DNA of 64,000 nucleotides from Sandaracinobacteroides hominis (GTDB lineage Bacteria > Pseudomonadota > Alphaproteobacteria > Sphingomonadales > Sphingomonadaceae). The notes under the pieces are model-generated. The model ran no database searches and had not been told where the DNA came from. It worked only from the letters and a program-made list of their open reading frames with translations. The stretch lies in the NCBI RefSeq assembly GCF_016464365.1, contig NZ_JADCUC010000004.1, positions 248,001 to 312,000 on the forward strand, in the 5' to 3' direction. Below are positions 60,016 to 64,000 of this stretch, piece by piece. The position numbers and the translations under genes were made by a program. The stretch's first letter is position 1. The number at the start of each line of letters is the position of its first letter.

Positions 60016-60083
60016 GGGACCAGGTTTCAGGGGGCCAGGTTTCAGGGGGCCAGGTTTCGGGCGGCCAGGTTTCGGGCGGCCAG
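60016..60083. repeat. 15-bp tandem repeat, 4.5 copies
   Basis: A unit close to GGGGCCAGGTTTCGG is repeated at 60016, 60031, 60046 and 60061 with a half copy at 60076-60083. Units differ at 1-3 positions, with a gradient from GGGACC-type to GCGGCC-type. It begins 7 bases after the PEP-CTERM gene and ends 40 bases before the M19 gene. Confidence 0.9.
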
Positions 60084-60123
60084 TCCCCTTTTCACTGCAG
60101 CCGCGCCCCGCTAACCGGGGTGC

Positions 60124-61365
60124 ATGCTGAAGCTCATCCTCCCTGCCGCCTTCCTTGTTTCCGCTGCCTGCACCCAGGCCCAGCCGGCCAAACCCGCTGA
60201 ATCGCCGGAAGCCCGCGCCACCCGCATCCTCACCGAAGTGCCGCTTTCAGACGGCCACAACGACTGGCCCTACGCGCTGCGCAGCGCCTACGGCGTCGAA
60301 GGCGCGAAAACCGCCGATCTCAACCAGCCGGCAACCGTGAAGTCCACCAGCCAGTTCGCCACCGGCGCCGTCACCACCGGCCACACCTCCATCCCGCTCA
60401 TCCGCAAGGGCCAGCTCTCCATCCAGCTCTGGTCGGTCTATGTCCCCGCCAACCTCCCCCCCGAAGAAGCGGTGAAGCAGACCTTCGAGCAGATCGACAT
60501 CGCAAAAAGCTTCGCCACCCGCTACCCGCAAGAATTCGCCACCGTTACCACCGCCGCAGAGGCGGAAAAGGCCTGGAAATCCGGCCGCCTCGCCGGCTTC
60601 ATCGCCATGGAAGGCGCCCACCAGATCGCCGACGACATCGAAACGCTGCGCCGCGCCTACGCCGCCGGCGCCCGCTCGATGACGCTAGCCCACAGCAAGT
60701 CGACACGCCTGTTCGACAGCGCCACCGACACCTCCGTCCACAAGGGGGGCATGGCCCCCGAAGGCGCGGCGATGATCGCCGAAATGAACCGGCTCGGCAT
60801 GCTCGTCGATCTCTCGCACGTCTCCCCCGCCACGATGAACGCCGTCCTCGATGTCACGAAATCCCCGGTCATCTTCTCGCACAGCAGCGCCAAGGCGGTC
60901 ACCAACCACCCGCGCAACGTCCCAGACGATGTGCTGAAACGGATGCCGAAGAACGGCGGCATCGTCATGGTCACCTTCGTCCCCGCCTTCATCGACCAGG
61001 CCCGCACCGACTGGCAGATGCGCCGCGACGCCCAGCGCCTCGTCGGCGGCCAGGACGCCGCCGCCGTCGCCCGTCTCGAGGCGTGGGACGCAGCCAACCC
61101 CCGCCCGGTCAGCACGCTCGCCATGGTCGCAGACCATATCGACCATGTCGCCAAAGTCGCCGGCCACGACCATGTCGGCATCGGCGGCGATTTCGACGGC
61201 ATCCCCGACACCCCCAAAGGCCTTGAGAATGTCGGCACCTACCCGGCCCTCTTCGCCGAACTCGCCCGCCGCGGCTGGACCGACGAAAACCTGCGCAAGC
61301 TCGCCGGCGAAAACTTCCTCCGCGTGCTGAAGGCCAACGAGAAGCAGGCCGCCAGGCAGAAGTAA
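60124..61365 (+). CDS. Membrane dipeptidase, M19 family, lipoprotein
   Basis: This 413-residue zinc dipeptidase starts with a lipoprotein signal (AAFLVSAAC, lipid Cys16). Family residues are visible: DGHNDWPYAL (His-x-Asp), the bridging Glu in IAMEGAHQI, His in VDLSHVSPA and in IFSHSSAKAV, and Asp in GIGGDFDGI. It should hydrolyse dipeptides in the periplasm. ATG 60124 opens the signal. Copy 3 of the hairpin repeat follows its stop. Confidence 0.95.
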   Translation: MLKLILPAAFLVSAACTQAQPAKPAESPEARATRILTEVPLSDGHNDWPYALRSAYGVEGAKTADLNQPATVKSTSQFATGAVTTGHTSIPLIRKGQLSIQLWSVYVPANLPPEEAVKQTFEQIDIAKSFATRYPQEFATVTTAAEAEKAWKSGRLAGFIAMEGAHQIADDIETLRRAYAAGARSMTLAHSKSTRLFDSATDTSVHKGGMAPEGAAMIAEMNRLGMLVDLSHVSPATMNAVLDVTKSPVIFSHSSAKAVTNHPRNVPDDVLKRMPKNGGIVMVTFVPAFIDQARTDWQMRRDAQRLVGGQDAAAVARLEAWDAANPRPVSTLAMVADHIDHVAKVAGHDHVGIGGDFDGIPDTPKGLENVGTYPALFAELARRGWTDENLRKLAGENFLRVLKANEKQAARQK

Positions 61366-61369
61366 GGGG

Positions 61370-61409
61370 CCGCCGGCGGGCAGGGACATGATGTCCCTGC
61401 ACCCTCCAT
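61370..61409 (+). repeat. Dispersed hairpin repeat, copy 3
   Basis: In gene direction it reads a CCGCCGGCGG palindrome and then GCAGGGACAT / ATGTCCCTGC. Relative to copies 1 and 2, an A-T pair of the long stem has become C-G with both arms changed, so pairing is kept. It starts 5 bases after the M19 stop, with the same orientation relative to its gene as the other two copies. Confidence 0.8.
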
Positions 61410-61417
61410 ACTTGGCT

Positions 61418-61548
61418 CGTCGCCCCAGCGAAAGCCGGCACCTCAGGCCGCCAAAACACAAGGCCTCCGGCAGAACCACGTCGCCCGCAGGCAAACCTGC
61501 CGTCACAAGAAACACGACGTCGCCCCCGCGCAGGCGGGGGCCCATCTC
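61418..61548. repeat. Two REP-like elements
   Basis: CGTCGCCCCAGCGAAAGCCG (from 61418) and CGTCGCCCCCGCGCAGGCGG (from 61518) are diverged copies of one motif, ending with similar CACCTCAG / CCCATCTC. The second forms a perfect stem GCCCCCG (61522-61528) / CGGGGGC (61535-61541). They resemble the short REP elements common between proteobacterial genes. Confidence 0.6.
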
Positions 61549-61639
61549 TCCGCACGCACCCACCTCCCCGCCAACCCACAACCGCCATTCGTCGAATACC
61601 CCCTTGACCCCACCGCCCGGCACGCCAACCCTCCCGCAA

Positions 61640-62368
61640 ATGCGCGCACTTCTGCCTCTGACGATCCTTCTGGCCGCCTGCTCGCAGGCCCCGGCCACCC
61701 CCGCGCCCGAAACCAGAACCCCCGCAACCCCCATCTCCGCTCCGGCCGCCGAAGCCCAGTTCCCCGAACCGGATCGCCCCGTCGCCGCCGTCGCCGTCCC
61801 CACCTGGTCGGATGAGCAGAGCCGCGACAACAACGGCGAGTTCGCCCGTGTCATCAGGCTGCTCGGCGTCTCCCCGGGCCAGACGGTTGCCGACATCGGT
61901 GCCGGCAGCGGCTATTACAGCGTCCGCCTCTCCCCCGTCGTCGGCCCCAATGGCAAGGTCTATGTGAATGATATCATTCCGGATTATCTCGCCCGGCTAA
62001 AGCGCCGCGCGGCGTCCGAGAATCTCGCCAACCTCGATTTCATCCTCGGCGACGCCGGCTCCGCCAACCTGCCGCCCAACAGCACAGACCTCGCGCTGAT
62101 GGTCCACATGTACCACGAGATCGCAGACCCCTTCAGCCTGCTCTGGAATCTGCACGACAGCCTGAAACCCGGCGCCCGTCTCGCCATCATAGATGCCGAC
62201 CGCCCCACCGAACGCCACGGCACCCCGCCCGCTCTCCTCCAGTGCGAACTGGAGGCCACAGGCTACAGGCTGCTCAAAACCGAACGCCTGGCCGGCGGCA
62301 GCTACATCTCGGTATTCGAACCAACCACCCGCCCAACCCCGCAGATGATCGAGCCCTGCAAGGCGTAA
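61640..62368 (+). CDS. Class I SAM methyltransferase with lipoprotein signal
   Basis: The 242-residue product starts with a lipobox signal (LLPLTILLAAC, Cys13) and a Pro/Ala-rich spacer. A class I methyltransferase fold follows: motif I VADIGAGSGYYS, then VYVNDIIPDYL, ILGDAGSANLPPNSTDLALM and a final SVFEP strand. ATG 61640 is the only start that gives the signal. SAM is normally cytoplasmic, so an exported methyltransferase is odd; alternatively the fold may have lost activity. Target unknown. Confidence 0.82.
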   Translation: MRALLPLTILLAACSQAPATPAPETRTPATPISAPAAEAQFPEPDRPVAAVAVPTWSDEQSRDNNGEFARVIRLLGVSPGQTVADIGAGSGYYSVRLSPVVGPNGKVYVNDIIPDYLARLKRRAASENLANLDFILGDAGSANLPPNSTDLALMVHMYHEIADPFSLLWNLHDSLKPGARLAIIDADRPTERHGTPPALLQCELEATGYRLLKTERLAGGSYISVFEPTTRPTPQMIEPCKA

Positions 62369-62377
62369 CGCGCACCG

Positions 62378-62881
62378 CTACGCCAGCTCCACCCTCAGCC
62401 GCTTCGCATGGCCCGTCCTGTTCCCCGGCCATTCTGAAATCGAAACGCTCGCAACGCCGATCGCCAGCGGCAGTACGGAATCACCCGCCATCAGCCCCAG
62501 CGAACCCTGCGCCTCGCAAAGACAAGCCGGCTCGCCCCGGATGCCCGGCGCCCCCGCCCTCAGCAGCACCTCGCCGCGCAGTCCGATCGACCAGCGCAGC
62601 GTGCCGCCCGGCGACAGGATCTCGGCCGCCGGGCTGTTCACCACGCGCACCGGCTCACCCTCCGTCACCCCATGATCCCGCGCCAGCAACTCCTCCACCT
62701 CCGTCGCAAACGCCGCAGGCATCGCCGCCAGCACCGCCTGCGCCAGCCTGCCGGGCGGCAGCCACGCGGCCCCTTCCGACCGGCTCCAGGCCAGCAGCTC
62801 CGGGTGCGCCTGCTCCAGTCGCGACAGCAGCCACCCGGGGGAAACGGCGGTGATCGGCAGCAGCCTTGCGAGCGCCGTCAT
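62378..62881 (-). CDS. Conserved hypothetical protein downstream of PASTA gene
   Basis: I do not recognise this 167-residue protein. It is soluble, without signal or membrane segment; the N-terminal third (ALARLLPITAVSPGWLLSRL) is helical and the rest is mostly beta-like with WSIGLRGEVLLRAGAPG. Its start overlaps the stop of the upstream PASTA gene by 4 bases (ATGA), so the two are co-translated and may work together. Confidence 0.7.
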   Translation of the reverse strand: MTALARLLPITAVSPGWLLSRLEQAHPELLAWSRSEGAAWLPPGRLAQAVLAAMPAAFATEVEELLARDHGVTEGEPVRVVNSPAAEILSPGGTLRWSIGLRGEVLLRAGAPGIRGEPACLCEAQGSLGLMAGDSVLPLAIGVASVSISEWPGNRTGHAKRLRVELA

Positions 62882-63843
62882 GTCACGCCCATCCGCGGCG
62901 GAAGATCCGGCCGAGCCCGCACCCGCCAGCCGCCCGCCGGCACCGCACCCCCAGTTGGCGTCGGCGCCGCCTTGCCTCCATCCTCGCCCGTCTTCCGACG
63001 ACGCCGCACCCCCCGCACCAACTGCGTTCCAGTCACCCCCGCGAGCAGACCCGAGGCCAGTAGCGTGCCCGGTTGCGATTCCAAGCTGGTCGGCTCCGCA
63101 AGCACCTCCACGCCCTCCGCCGTCACAACCAGCCGTTCGCCAGCCGCCATTGCCGTCCCGGGCGCCGGGTTCTGTGCCAAGATTACCAGCTCCGCCAGAT
63201 CGGCTTCCCCCATATCCTCCCGCAGCCGGCCGGCCGTCGCGACCAGCACCGTTGGAAGGCCCTGACCGCGCACAATATCCCGCGCATCCGCCATCGGCCT
63301 TCCGATCAGGTCCGGCGCCTCGACGCCCGACACATCATCGACCACAGGCGGCGGAGGCGGGCTATCCACCGTGGGAGGCACATCCCGCCCCACCAGCAGC
63401 GCAATCTCGCGGTGATAGCTCAAGTCGATCTGCCGCGACGGCATGGTCCGCAGCACCGGCTGCGTCGTAGAACCGGTCCCATCCTCCAAGGAAACCAGCG
63501 TCAGCTTCGGCATCGGGCAGCCAAGCGATTTTGCAAGCTTCCGCAGCCGCCGCTCGATGTCCTCCGCCGACCCCTGCGCCGGCACCGTCACAAGGCAGCC
63601 CCGCCCACCGGCCGGAACGATCCGATAGCGCGTGCCGTTGCACAGCGGCAAGACAGCCCCGCCCCTGCGCGGCAGCCCCTCGGCGCCCTTATACTGCATC
63701 GCGTCCAGCGTGGGTTCCTTCCCCGTCAATTCGAACACCACCTCACCCGAACGCGCGATGCAGCGGCGTTTCTCGGGCACCTGCGCCGCGGCCGCGGAAA
63801 CCCACAGCAGCGACAGCACGGCCAGGGAAAATCCCGCGCGCAT
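62878..63843 (-). CDS. Secreted PASTA-domain protein
   Basis: This 321-residue protein has a signal peptide (LAVLSLLWVSAAAA). A basic/Cys-containing N-domain (about 25-125) and a Pro-rich spacer (SPPPPPVVDD) precede one PASTA domain (VEAPDLIGRPMADARDIVRG to VILAQNPAPGTAMAAGERL, about 178-245). A weak hydrophobic segment (TLLASGLLAGVTG) is followed by a basic tail, so it may be membrane-anchored at the C-terminus. PASTA domains bind peptidoglycan or beta-lactams in Gram-positives; a role here is unknown. It lies one base after the truncated gene upstream. Confidence 0.8.
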   Translation of the reverse strand: MRAGFSLAVLSLLWVSAAAAQVPEKRRCIARSGEVVFELTGKEPTLDAMQYKGAEGLPRRGGAVLPLCNGTRYRIVPAGGRGCLVTVPAQGSAEDIERRLRKLAKSLGCPMPKLTLVSLEDGTGSTTQPVLRTMPSRQIDLSYHREIALLVGRDVPPTVDSPPPPPVVDDVSGVEAPDLIGRPMADARDIVRGQGLPTVLVATAGRLREDMGEADLAELVILAQNPAPGTAMAAGERLVVTAEGVEVLAEPTSLESQPGTLLASGLLAGVTGTQLVRGVRRRRKTGEDGGKAAPTPTGGAVPAGGWRVRARPDLPPRMGVT

Positions 63844-63844
63844 G

Positions 63845-64000
63845 TCAGTTCAACGGCGTCCGCGCAGCTTCCTCGGGCTTCGGCCCGGCGCCGCGACGGT
63901 TCACGATCGATTGCAGCAGGTCAAACCAGAAGGGCGCACCCAGGCTCACCAGCGCCGCCGTCAACGCCCAGCCCAGCGCCAGCCGCAGCCAGTCCCAGCC
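63845..64000 (-). CDS. Membrane protein, C-terminal 51 residues only
   Basis: The end of a minus-strand gene enters from the right edge. The visible residues include LGWALTAALVSLGAPFWFDL, a last transmembrane helix, then LLQSIVNRRGAGPKPEEAAR and a stop at 63845-63847. This C-terminal pattern is common in small uncharacterised bacterial membrane proteins. It probably shares a transcript with the PASTA gene, whose start is one base further on. Confidence 0.7.
   Translation of the reverse strand, partial: GWDWLRLALGWALTAALVSLGAPFWFDLLQSIVNRRGAGPKPEEAARTPLN

Overview
The window is high-GC alphaproteobacterial DNA, most likely from a sphingomonad (Sphingomonadales). Grounds: an alphaproteobacterial trb conjugation cluster with a DUF2274 gene, a PEPxxWA-CTERM protein, a complex I NDUFA9-like epimerase, DUF2948 beside murA, and many periplasmic peptidases. 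No rRNA is present, so a genus cannot be named.

Layout. (1) 1-16764 is the right-hand part of an integrative and conjugative element (ICE). trbE (5'-truncated by the window), trbJ, trbL, trbF, trbG, trbI and a DUF2274 gene form one tight operon. A decayed tyrosine-integrase 3' end follows; it is split by a complete IS21-family element (7639-10129, 30-bp perfect terminal repeats, 7-bp target duplication). The cargo is a three-gene restriction system: C5 DNA methyltransferase, McrB-like AAA+ motor and PD-(D/E)xK nuclease. An AlpA-like regulator and an intact P4-type integrase follow, abutting a tRNA-Leu(CAG) whose 3' end is the likely attachment site. (2) 16765-30050 is chromosomal housekeeping: tRNA-Leu, an NDUFA9-like epimerase, uppP, gltD-DUF2059-gltB (glutamate synthase), a YjbR protein, an outer-membrane-like protein, a NUDIX plus PhoU-like (DUF47) fused frame followed by a Pit phosphate transporter, and prs. 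(3) 30164-55473 is an envelope/exopolysaccharide region: five glycosyltransferases, a Wzx-type flippase, a polysaccharide pyruvyl transferase, an FrhB-like iron-sulfur protein, an SLC13 transporter, an adenylation-carrier-acyltransferase fusion, a nucleotide-sugar epimerase, an O-antigen ligase/polymerase-like protein, a VanZ-like protein and three paralogous secreted beta-helix proteins. murA, a DUF2948 gene, a GST and a DUF952 gene are interspersed. (4) 55830-64000 holds a Tat-exported Dabb protein, three secreted peptidases (M28, M24, M19), a PEP-CTERM protein, a lipoprotein-like methyltransferase, a PASTA-domain protein and a truncated membrane protein.

How the parts fit. The trb genes build the mating channel of the ICE; AlpA and the integrase control and catalyse its excision; the restriction operon is defence cargo. 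In the polysaccharide region, glycosyltransferases assemble a repeat unit, the flippase and the Wzy-like protein move and polymerise or ligate it, pyruvyl and acyl transferases decorate it, and the beta-helix proteins may cut or bind it. No initiating phosphoglycosyltransferase and no Wza/Wzc export proteins lie in the window.

The observations most worth following are the restriction operon, the NUDIX-DUF47 fused frame with a possible ATT start, the A-T-acyltransferase fusion, the three beta-helix paralogues, and a dispersed hairpin repeat (three copies) that sits in the same orientation just 3' of three peptidase-region genes and shows covarying stems.
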